Source: CAJCIS01 sp965276755 (GTDB lineage Bacteria; Pseudomonadota; Alphaproteobacteria; Acetobacterales; Acetobacteraceae). From it: a stretch of DNA of 64,000 bases. Shown piece after piece: positions 43,013 to 51,055 of this stretch. The stretch spans positions 3,410,001 to 3,474,000 of the forward strand of contig OZ255625.1 in the NCBI GenBank assembly GCA_965276755.1, written 5' to 3'. Both the position numbers and the translations under genes were made by a program. Below the pieces are notes generated by a model that did no database searches, had not been told where the DNA came from, and worked only from the letters and a program-made list of their open reading frames with translations. Position 1 is the first letter of the stretch. Each line of letters starts with the position of its first letter.

Positions 43013-43783
43013 ATGAGCTACCTTGTTGCCTGCCTGATCATTGCCGCCGCTACACTGGCCGCGGCCGTGCTGGCATGGCTGCTGCGGCTTTGGCTGGGGC
43101 TGGAGGCGCGCCGGCGACACTATGAGATCGGCAATCCGATCTTCCTTCAGCTTGGCCTGCTCTTCGCCGTGCTGCTGGCCTTTGTCTACAATGACGTGCA
43201 GGTGGGCTATAACGCCGCGGCCGAGGCCATCAATGGCGAGTGCGGCGCGCTGCATGGGGCGGCAATGCTGGGCCACGCTCTGCCCGGGGGGGCCGGCCGG
43301 CCGGTCACGGCCGCCATTGCGCGCTACACGCAGGCGGTGGTGACCACCGAATGGCCGCTGATGGCGACGCGGCATCGCAGTGTTGTCGCGTCACAGGCGT
43401 TGCAGGCGGCGTTGGAGCTGGCGTCACACCCGGCGGAGAGCCCGGCCGCCACCGGCTATGTCCAGGCGCAAATCCTTGGCTTGCTTGCGGATGCGCATGC
43501 CAAGCGCGAGACCCGCATCTTCCAGATGACCCTTGCCGTGCCCGCGGCACTTTGGGTTGTGCTGGTCGCCAATGCAGTTGTGCTTGTCGGCTTCGTTATA
43601 CTGGCCGGTGTCGAATCGAGCTGGGCGCAGATGCTTTTCGCCGGCGCTTTTGCGGGGTGCACGGCATCGATCCTGGTGCTTGTGCACATGCTCGATTTTC
43701 CGTTCGAGGGGGCGCTGGCGCTGAGCAGCGCGGATTTTATCAAGGTGGGTCGGGAGGTTTCGGCTTTGGTCGGGGCGGGTTGA
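43013..43783 (+). CDS. DUF4239 (bestrophin-like) membrane protein
   Basis: A 256-residue membrane protein of the DUF4239 type: two N-terminal helices (ACLIIAAATLAAAVLAWLLRL; IFLQLGLLFAVLLAFVYNDVQ), a soluble helical middle (AAEAINGECGALHGAAMLG) and two C-terminal helices (AALWVVLVANAVVLVGFVI; FAGAFAGCTASILVLVHML). The family is described as bestrophin-like, so an anion channel is possible. It is divergent from the ion channel at 41704-42951, which suggests a shared role in ion flow. Confidence 0.78.
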   Translation: MSYLVACLIIAAATLAAAVLAWLLRLWLGLEARRRHYEIGNPIFLQLGLLFAVLLAFVYNDVQVGYNAAAEAINGECGALHGAAMLGHALPGGAGRPVTAAIARYTQAVVTTEWPLMATRHRSVVASQALQAALELASHPAESPAATGYVQAQILGLLADAHAKRETRIFQMTLAVPAALWVVLVANAVVLVGFVILAGVESSWAQMLFAGAFAGCTASILVLVHMLDFPFEGALALSSADFIKVGREVSALVGAG

Positions 43784-43788
43784 GTAAG

Positions 43789-43892
43789 GCTGGTGGAGAT
43801 GTGCCATCCCCCCCAGCCCCCCCCGTCATTCATTAAGACGCCGGCTTAATTGAAGACGGGGGGTCTGGGGGGGATGGCACATCCCCCCCAGC
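43789..43892. repeat. Family A palindrome, full copy
   Basis: CTGGTGGAGATGTGCCATCC and the inverse GGATGGCACATCCCCCCCAG arm with the loop CATTAAGACGCCGGCTTAAT. It lies between the converging DUF4239 and the two-domain secreted protein. Confidence 0.92.
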
Positions 43893-43928
43893 CTTTCCCA
43901 AGCCCGCCGTCATTCATGCCACGCCATG

Positions 43929-45245
43929 CTAGAACTTTCGCGCTACCGCAGCGGCATGCGCCACGATGACCTGCGCGCCTACGGCAAGGCCCAGGATATT
44001 CTGCTGCGTCACCGTGATGTGCAATCCGTTCACCTGCACTGCCGATTTCGCAGCCAGCAATTGCTCATTGATGATAACATTGCCAATGCCAGGCAAGGAC
44101 AGGCTGGTGTTCGGCGGCGTATTGGGATCGACCGGCACGCCACCTATGGCCAGCCCTGCAAAGCCGGACCCGGCCGTCGATGGCGTATCCATTCCGCCCG
44201 TGCTGCTTTCCTGCGCGAAGGCCGCAATAGAAGTGGCTGTGACGAGTCCAGCAAGCAGCGAAACGTTCGATGCTGTCGAACTCGTAGATGCAACCGAGGC
44301 CTTTCCTTGCGTTCCGCCAAAGGCCGTATTTGTGATCGTGCCAATGGAAAGCAGTATCGGCACGTCGAGGTTGGTCACGCTCTTGGTCAGCGTTTTGCCA
44401 CCTGTGCCCGAGCAGCCCGGAATGCCGATGGAGGCTGCACTGCCCGCAGCTTCGTCGAGCAATGCGCCGGCATCTGCATTCGCGCGCAGGCCGCTGGCAC
44501 CGCCCTTCAGCACGACGGCGGGCTGCTGGCGATCATAGCTAGCCTTGGCTGTGCCGATGACGAGCTTGGCGCCGACGGGAAGGCCAAAGCTGTTGGTCTT
44601 GCTCACTTCGACAAGAAGCATGTCCACGGATTCGTGGGCCTGCTGGCCGTTCTTGCCCATATCGACCGCCTTGATCGTCACCGTGCCCAGGCCGGGCAGT
44701 GTCAGCACGGTATTGTCGGGCACATTAGGATCAACCGGTGTGCCGTTGACGACCAGATTGGTAATTGTCGTGCCCGTGTCGGACTTCGTGAGTTTGGTTG
44801 GTGTGGCGTCCACCGTTGCCACAGCCTTCAACGCGTCGGCGGTGATCATTCCCGCCAGCAAGTTCAGCCCTGTCACCGTCGAAGTTTGCATGGTCGCGGC
44901 CGCGGAATGTGTCTTGTCACCGTAGGCGGTGGCATCCGTCGTCTTGACGCTTAGCAAAATCGGAACGTTGATCGAGGATGTCGTTTTCTCCTTGAGCACG
45001 CCGCGCGTGCCGCGGCACGGGCAGCCCACAGAGGCAGCGTTGTGCACCGCCAGGGAGATTTCTTGCGAGACGCCGCTGACAGCGATCGATTTTGCGCCCC
45101 CACCGAACAGACCGTCGAGCTTTGCGGCCGTGGCGGGCAGCGCGATGGTCATAGGTGCGGTCAGGCCGATGGCCGCGGCGAGGGCGGCTTTGCGGCACTT
45201 GCGCGTTAGAGCATTTGCATTTGGGGGAAGCCGAGGAATAGCCAT
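43929..45245 (-). CDS. Secreted protein with two choice-of-anchor-P-like domains
   Basis: A 438-residue exported protein: signal peptide to about residue 40 (ALAAAIGLTAPMTIALPATA), then two homologous domains. Both have ILLS, NLLAGMITADALKA / SLLAGLVTATSIAA, NGTPVDPNVPDNTVLTLPGL / GGVPVDPNTPPNTSLSLPGI, and GLPVGAKLVIGTAKA / GLAVGAQVIVAHAAA. The pattern matches choice-of-anchor P family proteins, mainly known from actinobacteria and surface proteins. Each domain starts with a cysteine pair (VGCPCRGT; IPGCSGTG). Its role is not known. Confidence 0.72.
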   Translation of the reverse strand: MAIPRLPPNANALTRKCRKAALAAAIGLTAPMTIALPATAAKLDGLFGGGAKSIAVSGVSQEISLAVHNAASVGCPCRGTRGVLKEKTTSSINVPILLSVKTTDATAYGDKTHSAAATMQTSTVTGLNLLAGMITADALKAVATVDATPTKLTKSDTGTTITNLVVNGTPVDPNVPDNTVLTLPGLGTVTIKAVDMGKNGQQAHESVDMLLVEVSKTNSFGLPVGAKLVIGTAKASYDRQQPAVVLKGGASGLRANADAGALLDEAAGSAASIGIPGCSGTGGKTLTKSVTNLDVPILLSIGTITNTAFGGTQGKASVASTSSTASNVSLLAGLVTATSIAAFAQESSTGGMDTPSTAGSGFAGLAIGGVPVDPNTPPNTSLSLPGIGNVIINEQLLAAKSAVQVNGLHITVTQQNILGLAVGAQVIVAHAAAVARKF

Positions 45246-46233
45246 CTTCTTGTTTCTTCCTTGGACAAAGCGGCAATGCCCAACGATTGGGCATCATGTC
45301 GGACCAAGCCCGGCGACCATGCCGCTGGCCTTTCATTACCGCAAAAAAAAATCATACGTCCCGAACGACGCATAACACCACTCACTTTTTGCATGTGGTC
45401 GTTCCGTATAAACATCAGATTCGTGTGCCCTCACTCAGAAAATTACTTATCCACCAACATCTGGCGCTGGATTATTCTTTCGATTTAGATTACAAGCTCG
45501 ACATTCTGAGGATCATTATGTTGTCTCGGACAGCGCCACCATGTTACGATTGCCAAGACAGCTTCGACGGGCTCCGTGCGTGGGTGAGTAATCTCGCATG
45601 ACGGCGCTCCGCCGAAGCTACGCCACCTGCCTCATTGCCGATGTGTGGCGCAGCTTCCGTATCGTAGAGCGACACTTTGCTGGTGGCGGAAATCTCTCAA
45701 GGGCCGAGATCTCGGCGTAAGAAGATGATGGAGATGGTGTCCGTCTCTCAATCGCCCGCCATCTTTCGGTTGACTTTACAGCGGCTTAGAGCATGTTCGG
45801 ACGAAATGGGATCACCCGTCCGAAGAACACGCTCTAGCCTTTGGACATTCCACATGCCCCTACGCCTTTTGTCATGCTACCAAGTCGGGTGCTGTCGTCA
45901 TATCGGTCAGAACGCGCGCTTGCTGCTGATCACGGGCTCGATGCTCCGGATCATGTAGTCAAACGCTGCTGACGGCAGACGTCTTTCCAACTCTGGTCCT
46001 GCCGAGCCCTGAAGAACAGCTTTCGGCCGCTCGTTCCACTCCATTACCGCCAGAGAACAGGCACAAAAATGGGTCTCTGCTGCGGTCGGAAAGTCTCCCC
46101 AGACCAAGCCTGCCAGATGTCGTTCACCCACCATCCGACAACCCAGTTATTGAACTGCGTCTGCAGAGGGCGATAGGTGTTCATATGTCACCAGTATGTT
46201 GGCAGGCGCGCCCACTTCGCCATCGTGGAGCGA
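45246..46233. other. Gene-poor stretch
   Basis: About 1 kb with no convincing gene. Short open frames (for example 45287-45601 plus, 45677-45958 plus, 45907-46134 minus) lack ribosome sites, conserved motifs or biased codon use. It is visibly less G/C-rich than the neighbours in 45330-45560. It contains the hairpin at 45787-45836. It may be eroded sequence around the small membrane-protein gene that follows. Confidence 0.6.
45787..45836. repeat. Inverted repeat in the gene-poor stretch
   Basis: TAGAGCATGTTC-GGACG pairs with CGTCCGAAGAACACGCTCTA across a loop of about 11 bases (AAATGGGATCA). It differs from families A-C. Its form resembles the small dispersed AGAGC...GCTCT palindromes common in alphaproteobacteria. 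Only one copy is in the window. Confidence 0.6.
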
Positions 46234-46473
46234 CTACACGAAAATCAGAAATGCCACGCCGGCCCAGAACGCCGTCGTCAGGAGGATGATTGGACGAAGC
46301 GTGTACCGCCGCTGGCTATCATCGTGATGTTGCAAGTCGTCGCCGCAACTCGGCAGCGTTACAGGATTGCGCGCCAGCTTAACCAACTCGGCGTTTGACA
46401 GGACTCTTGGGCCGCCGCGCCTGCGTTCGTTTGCTTGTCTGGTGAAAGAGGCGCGGTCCTTTGTTTCTATCAT
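46234..46473 (-). CDS. Small C-terminal-anchored membrane protein, paralogue of the gene at 297-557
   Basis: A 79-residue protein: polar N-terminal part with ANERRRGGPRVLSNAELVKLAR, a variable middle (HHDDSQRRY), and one hydrophobic helix at the C-terminus (LRPIILLTTAFWAGVAFLIFV). A strong ribosome site AAAGGAGA stands ten bases before ATG 46473. It matches the product of 297-557 in order, spacing and sequence. It is the only gene I can support inside the 2-kb gene-poor stretch. Function unknown. Confidence 0.65.
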   Translation of the reverse strand: MIETKDRASFTRQANERRRGGPRVLSNAELVKLARNPVTLPSCGDDLQHHDDSQRRYTLRPIILLTTAFWAGVAFLIFV

Positions 46474-47386
46474 CAAGCCGTCTCCTTTACGGACGTAATG
46501 TTCCTGGAACTAGCCTGCTTCCGCAGGATGTTTCAAGTTCCACAGGCGCAGATGCCCAGCGACAAGAAGGTTGACCGACTGCCTGCGTCGGTAATCTGGC
46601 TGGCTTGCGTCAGACAACGCAGCTGTCTCGAATATGGCGAGCAGACGCGCCGCCACGCGTAATTCCCTGAGGTCACAGGATATATGGAACGCCGCAAGTA
46701 TCCAGTTTGGCAAACTGGTTGCCCGCTTCCCGACTGTGGGACGCCGAGGCTCAGACAGCAAGCAGTCAGAGTCTGACTCCGATGTCGGGACTTGGTTCAC
46801 CTGGAAGCTCCACGTACAGAGTTCCAACGATAGTCCAGCGTGCAGACGCTCCGCGTTCATTACGGAATGGCGGACCGCTGGTATTGATAAGGTAGAACAC
46901 GCTCATGTCAATAACAAATGGCCACTTATTTTCTGTCGACAGCCAACGTCGCCAAAATAAGTTTCGTTGCCGAATCTCGTATTTGAAAACGAAAGCCGCA
47001 AGCCAGTTCAAGAGCGTGCCAGGAATAAAAAATTGACGAAGGGGGCAGAACGGCTAATAATTGGGGCCATCTGAGGCAGCCTGGATCATGCGCTGTTTCG
47101 GAGAGGGTGCGACCCGGGTCGAGCGTGTAGCGGTCTAAGGTGGTGCAACAAGCTACTTCTAAGCTGTTATACTAAAGAGCAGAAAGGCCGACGCTCCAAA
47201 GAAGGCGGGCTCTTACGCACGCATCCTGCCTCTGTATTCCTTGTCGCCCTGTAGCTGATGCAGAAGCCTTCCCGGTCATTGCATGGCCAATTGGCAGGCG
47301 ACGCCAAATCCGCATGGCATCCCGGGCACCTCCGGCGTTTTTAGGAGCGGCGATTTTGCTCCTGCCCTTTATAGGCAGAGCCGATC
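46474..47386. other. Gene-poor stretch, possibly one small ORF
   Basis: About 0.9 kb without a convincing gene. The minus-strand frame 46766-47011 (81 residues, MNWLAAFVFKYEIRQRN... ending GEPSPDIGVRL) is the most natural-looking, but has no recognisable family. The overlapping frame 46510-46860 looks random. No tRNA, insertion-sequence end or family A-C repeat is visible. Confidence 0.5.
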
Positions 47387-47983
47387 TTAGGACGGATGAA
47401 CCCGTCCGGTCAGAGTATGCGCCCCGCCCGTGCCAGGCACCGCCTTGCGCATCACATGCCGCCGGCTGCCTGCGGGACCGAAATGTGCAAACCCTGCCTG
47501 CTCGAACGCAGGCACGTAGCCCATGAAGCGGTAGCTCGGTGATCCGGGATCAACCGGGTAGGCTTCCACGATCTTGGCGCCGTGCGCCCGGGCATAGGCC
47601 AAGGCGGCATCGATCAGCTGCTCTGTCGCGCCTTGTCCGCGGATGTCGCGCCGCACGAAAAAGCATACGATCGACCAAACCTCCGAGGGCGCGTCTTCGG
47701 CAATCTCTGCACCGCCGAGTTTCCGGTAGGTCTGCCTTGGCGCTATCGAACACCAGGCAACCGGTTCGTTCTGCAAGTAGCCAAGCAATCCGATGGGAAC
47801 ACCGCCATGGACGCGATCGCTCATCGCCCTCTTGCGGGCAATTCCCCCGCCGGCCTTCTCCTTGGCAGTGATCGGCCGCCACGCCGTGCACCAACAGGAT
47901 TTCGGGCCGCCGCGCGCTTCGAACAAGGATTCGAAGTCGGGCCATGTCTCCCGACTAACCGGCTTGATCGTCAGGTGCGGCAT
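47387..47983 (-). CDS. GNAT family N-acetyltransferase
   Basis: A 198-residue GNAT protein. The acetyl-CoA loop is FFVRRDIRGQGATEQLIDAA, followed by the helix ALAYARAHGAKIVEAYPVD and the C-terminal strand RFMGYVPAFEQAGFAHFGPA. GGPKSCWCTAWRP at about 25-37 is found in a group of GNATs annotated as general acetyltransferases. The substrate is unknown. It marks the end of the gene-poor region. Confidence 0.83.
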   Translation of the reverse strand: MPHLTIKPVSRETWPDFESLFEARGGPKSCWCTAWRPITAKEKAGGGIARKRAMSDRVHGGVPIGLLGYLQNEPVAWCSIAPRQTYRKLGGAEIAEDAPSEVWSIVCFFVRRDIRGQGATEQLIDAALAYARAHGAKIVEAYPVDPGSPSYRFMGYVPAFEQAGFAHFGPAGSRRHVMRKAVPGTGGAHTLTGRVHPS

Positions 47984-48122
47984 ATTCGACCAATAGGTGG
48001 CAATGGAGAGTGCAGTGTATAGCCTGACGAGAATAGGTCACACGGCACGCCTCCCGTTGGCCCGCAAAGGGCGATGGGCGCACACCATCTCTACAAGGGT
48101 TTGGCCCCACCAAGGTTTGGCC

Positions 48123-48590
48123 CTACCAAGGTTTGGCGATCATAACGTAGATGGCGGCGATGAGCGGCACTGTGGCGGCGATGCCCCAGACCAGCCAAAG
48201 GCGGTTGTCGCGGCGATATGCGGCCGGGATGGGTGCTGCGTCGGCAAATGAGCGCGCCTGGCGTGCCTGGCGGACCTGGATTGGCACAAGGACCAACAGC
48301 CAGATCAGGCCGGAGATCAGGAACAGGGCTTCCGGAATGACCAGCCAGGCAGGGCCGAATGGCGGTATGCCGGCGACATAGGTCGCGCCGAAGCCGCCGC
48401 CGATCAGGAGCGCAATGCCACTCATGGTGAAGAACCAATCGGTCGTGGTGACCAGACGCTGCGCGTGGGCGATGATACGCGGGTCACCGCTGCGGTCGGC
48501 GAAGACTTTCCAAAACGAGCTGACGGTGACATTGCCGATCAGCACGATCACGCCGAGCACATGCAGCATCTTGAGAATGTCGTAGGCCAT
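48123..48590 (-). CDS. DUF2269 family integral membrane protein
   Basis: A 155-residue membrane protein with four helices: ILKMLHVLGVIVLIGNVTVS, DWFFTMSGIALLIGGGFGA, VIPEALFLISGLIWLLVLVP and LWLVWGIAATVPLIAAIYVM. An RQARQARSFADAA loop lies between helices three and four. The KMLHVLGVIVLIGN start with a conserved histidine is typical of DUF2269. Function unknown. It precedes no obvious partner. Confidence 0.83.
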   Translation of the reverse strand: MAYDILKMLHVLGVIVLIGNVTVSSFWKVFADRSGDPRIIAHAQRLVTTTDWFFTMSGIALLIGGGFGATYVAGIPPFGPAWLVIPEALFLISGLIWLLVLVPIQVRQARQARSFADAAPIPAAYRRDNRLWLVWGIAATVPLIAAIYVMIAKPW

Positions 48591-48646
48591 TCGGATGATG
48601 CGATCCGCGCTCTATTCAGGTGGTCTCTCATCCGAGCCCCGATAAA

Positions 48647-48722
48647 TGGTGCCCAGGGGCGGAATCGAACCACCGACACTGCGATTTTCAGTCGCATGCT
48701 CTACCAACTGAGCTACCTGGGC
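48647..48722 (-). tRNA. tRNA-Phe (GAA)
   Basis: A 76-base cloverleaf read on the minus strand: acceptor GCCCAGG pairs with CCTGGGC, D-arm GCTCAGTTGGTAGAGC, anticodon loop CTGAAAA with GAA, T-arm GTCGGTGGTTCGATTCCGCC, and an encoded CCA end. It lies just after yacG. Confidence 0.96.
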
Positions 48723-48763
48723 GCCGTCGGGAGGCAGGCTCCTACCCCAGCCCCCCCACCTTT

Positions 48764-48958
48764 TCAAGCTCCCGCCTTTTCCTCCAGCGAAGCGGCTTGC
48801 TCCTCCTGCTCATCGGCGGGCGGCCCTGGCACGCGGTAAAGGCCAGGCAGCCAGCGGCCGAGATCGACATCCGCGCAGCGCGTGCCGCAGAAGGGGCGAT
48901 GGGCAAGCGCGACGGGTTTGCCGCAGATCGGGCAAGGCAAGGCGGGGTATTCAGGCAC
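48764..48958 (-). CDS. yacG: DNA gyrase inhibitor YacG, zinc-binding
   Basis: A 64-residue protein with the YacG zinc motif: CPICGKPV near residues 9-16 and FCGTRCADVDLGRWL downstream, then a Tyr-Arg (LYRVPG) and a polar acidic tail. The GTG at 48958 overlaps the RNase E/G-type stop by eight bases, a common arrangement of rng-type and yacG genes. It is the last protein gene of the block from murA. Confidence 0.88.
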   Translation of the reverse strand: MPEYPALPCPICGKPVALAHRPFCGTRCADVDLGRWLPGLYRVPGPPADEQEEQAASLEEKAGA

Positions 48959-49985
48959 TCGCGTCCTCGATGAACCAGCCTCGGCTGAGGGTGGGGTCGG
49001 CGCGCAACACCAAGGGATGGGTGGCCAGCCGTGCAAGGGCGGCGCGTGCGAGCGTAGCATTTTGTAGTGCTGCGATGATGGACGGCGGTGCGCGCAGGGC
49101 GAGGTGGCGGGCGGGGGCGGCCTGGGCCTCGCGCAGGATGGCGCGCAAGGCGGTCAGGCCCAGGCCCAGGGGGCTGGCCGCAAGCTCGTGCAAAGGCGGG
49201 CGCAGGCGGGGGCGGGTGATTTCGGCAAAGCCCAGGGCGGAGAAGCCGGCCAGGCGGGGGCAAAGGCGGTCGGCCGCCAGTGCCGCTTGCAGGTCGGGGG
49301 TGAGCGCGCGGCGGCCACGGCTGGGGATGCCGGCGAGATCGATCAGGATGGCGCCCGAGAGGTTTCGCAACGCGATTTGGCGGGTCAGGCTGGGCAGGGC
49401 GGCGCGGTTGGCGGCCATTTGCCCACTGGCTTTGGGGCCATGTGCGTCGGTGGCCTGGGCTGTGTCGAGGTCGATGGCGGTGAGCGCCGGGGTTGGCGAG
49501 AAGGTGGCGCGCAGGCCACCGTGCAGGATGGCCGTGGGTTCGCCCAGGGCCTCGATGTCGGCTTCTATATCATCTGGGAAGGGGGCATGCCGGACGGGCT
49601 CGTCTGGGTAGGCGGCTTGCAGGTCCTCCAGCGGCGTGGGGCCGCGGGCAAGGAGGGCGATGCGACCGATGTGCGCGCCTGGCGGGGCGGAGCAGACCGT
49701 GACACGAGGGCCTTTGCCGGCGAGTGCGGCGCGGGTGATGCGCACGCGGACGAGGTCGCCCGAGGTTAGTGTGTCCGCGCCGTTTGTGTCTGGGAGGAAG
49801 GCGGTTGCGTCGCAGAGTTCGAGGAATGCCCCGGCCATGGCGGGGATTTTTGCGGTGACGCGGGCGAGGTGGATGTCGCCGAGGCCGTCCGGCGCGTCCG
49901 GGCGATGGATATAGTATTCCGTGAGTGTGTCGTCTTTTATAAGAGCAATCCTTCGCTCGCCGGGAGAGTCATGTAATTGGATCAC
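48951..49985 (-). CDS. Ribonuclease E/G family protein
   Basis: A 344-residue RNase G-like protein. The N-terminal S1 domain shows GDIHLARVTAKIPAMAGAFL; the catalytic domain retains aspartates in LTAIDLDTAQ and AILIDLAGIPSRGRR, matching the two Mg-binding aspartates of RNase E/G, and ITRPRLRPPLHE. It is shorter than E. coli RNase G (489 residues) and lacks the zinc-link cysteines. Start is a GTG at 49985. It precedes yacG and follows maf in the conserved block. Confidence 0.82.
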   Translation of the reverse strand: MIQLHDSPGERRIALIKDDTLTEYYIHRPDAPDGLGDIHLARVTAKIPAMAGAFLELCDATAFLPDTNGADTLTSGDLVRVRITRAALAGKGPRVTVCSAPPGAHIGRIALLARGPTPLEDLQAAYPDEPVRHAPFPDDIEADIEALGEPTAILHGGLRATFSPTPALTAIDLDTAQATDAHGPKASGQMAANRAALPSLTRQIALRNLSGAILIDLAGIPSRGRRALTPDLQAALAADRLCPRLAGFSALGFAEITRPRLRPPLHELAASPLGLGLTALRAILREAQAAPARHLALRAPPSIIAALQNATLARAALARLATHPLVLRADPTLSRGWFIEDASA

Positions 49986-50031
49986 TTATACCAACCGGCG
50001 TTGAAGCTGACACATGATTCAGGCGAGAAAG

Positions 50032-50134
50032 GTTGGGGGAGATGTGCCATCCCCCCCAAACCCCCCGTCATTCATTTAGACCTCGTCCTGAGTAAAGACC
50101 GGGGGTCTGGGGGGGATGGCACATCTCCCCCAGC
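50032..50134. repeat. Family A palindrome, full copy, partly coding
   Basis: TTGGGGGAGATGTGCCATCC and the inverse GGATGGCACATCTCCCCCAG arm around the loop TTTAGACCTCGTCCTGAGTA. The right arm and part of the loop are the C-terminal codons and stop of maf. Confidence 0.92.
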
Positions 50135-50698
50135 CTTTCTGAAATTTTTGCCCGTCAATAGCTGCGATGTTTCAAACAACGGCAGCCCCACGATACCAGA
50201 ATAACTGCCCGCGATCTGCCGCGCGAAAGCGGCGGCGTATCCCTGGATGGCGTAACCGCCCGCTTTGCCAGCCCATTCGTTGCTGGTGATGTAGGCGGTG
50301 ATTTCCTGCGCGGTCAGGCGCTTGAAAATGACCGCGCTGTTGGAAAGGCGGTGGCTGGCGGCGCCGTCCGGTGCCACCAAAGTAATGGCGGTCAGCACGT
50401 GGTGGCGGCGTCCGCTGAGCAGGGCGAGAAACCGCCGGGCCTCGGCCGCGTCTGCCGGCTTGCCGAGGATGCGGCGGCCCACGGCAACCACCGTGTCTGC
50501 GGCCAGGGTGAAGCAGCCGGGCTCTGCACTGGCCTGGGCTTTTTCGCGGGCGAGGCGGCCGGCGAGGTTGCCGGGCGACTCATCGCGGGCGGGGGTTTCG
50601 TCGATTTCGGCTGGCGCGATGCGGTCTGGCGTTACGCCGATCTGGGCGAGCAGTGCCAGGCGCCGCGGGCTGGCGGAGGCCAGGATCAGCGTGGCCAC
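50072..50698 (-). CDS. maf: Maf-type nucleotide pyrophosphatase with repeat-encoded C-terminus
   Basis: A 208-residue Maf/YceF-type protein that removes non-canonical nucleoside triphosphates. It starts MATLILASASPRRLALLAQIG with the conserved SxSPRR. DETP, TLAADTVVAVGRRILGKP and GYAIQGYAAAFARQIAGSYS follow; GLPLFE(T)SQLL marks the normal end. About 20 residues after that (AGGDVPSPPDPRSLLRTRSK) are encoded by the family A repeat, and the stop is in the repeat loop. It lies 14 bases after infA. Confidence 0.88.
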   Translation of the reverse strand: MATLILASASPRRLALLAQIGVTPDRIAPAEIDETPARDESPGNLAGRLAREKAQASAEPGCFTLAADTVVAVGRRILGKPADAAEARRFLALLSGRRHHVLTAITLVAPDGAASHRLSNSAVIFKRLTAQEITAYITSNEWAGKAGGYAIQGYAAAFARQIAGSYSGIVGLPLFETSQLLTGKNFRKAGGDVPSPPDPRSLLRTRSK

Positions 50699-50712
50699 GG
50701 CGAGTGTGACGC

Positions 50713-50934
50713 CTACTTAAAGCGGAACGTGATGCGGCCTTTGGAAAGGTCGTACGGCGTCATTTCGACATTGACGCGATCACCGGCGAGGACGCGGATG
50801 CGGTTCTTGCGCATCTTGCCGCTGGTATGTGCGAGGATGCTGTGTTCGTTGGTGTCCAGTTTGACCCGAAACATGGCGTTGGGCAACAATTCGGTCACCA
50901 CACCGCTGAACTCGATCATATCTTCTTTCGACAC
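50713..50934 (-). CDS. infA: Translation initiation factor IF-1
   Basis: A 73-residue OB-fold protein with all IF-1 landmarks: MSKEDMIEFSGVVTELLPNA, FRVKLDTNEHSILAHTSGKM, RKNRIRVLAGDRVNVEMTPY and DLSKGRITFRFK. Length is typical. It lies 120 bases downstream of hisD and directly upstream of maf. Confidence 0.97.
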   Translation of the reverse strand: MSKEDMIEFSGVVTELLPNAMFRVKLDTNEHSILAHTSGKMRKNRIRVLAGDRVNVEMTPYDLSKGRITFRFK

Positions 50935-51055
50935 TCAGTCCTCTTTCCCGACGCTGCGCGTAGATTTCAGCAACAACATAGTACGTCCGTTCATGATTTG
51001 GGGCGGAACATGATCGGGCAGCCCTGCCCGGTCAAGCCGAAGCACCTGGTTGAGT

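Noticed and set aside
45677..46134. Possible transposase remnants in the gene-poor stretch
   Set aside because: Short frames on both strands show no DDE or HUH motif and no flanking terminal repeats or target duplication.
46510..46860. 116-residue minus-strand ORF
   Set aside because: No ribosome site or motif, overlaps another frame, and looks like random translation.
51015..51030. CGGGCAGCCCTGCCCG hairpin as a rho-independent terminator for hisD
   Set aside because: A good stem but no T run on the minus-strand 3' side; left as a note in the hisD entry.
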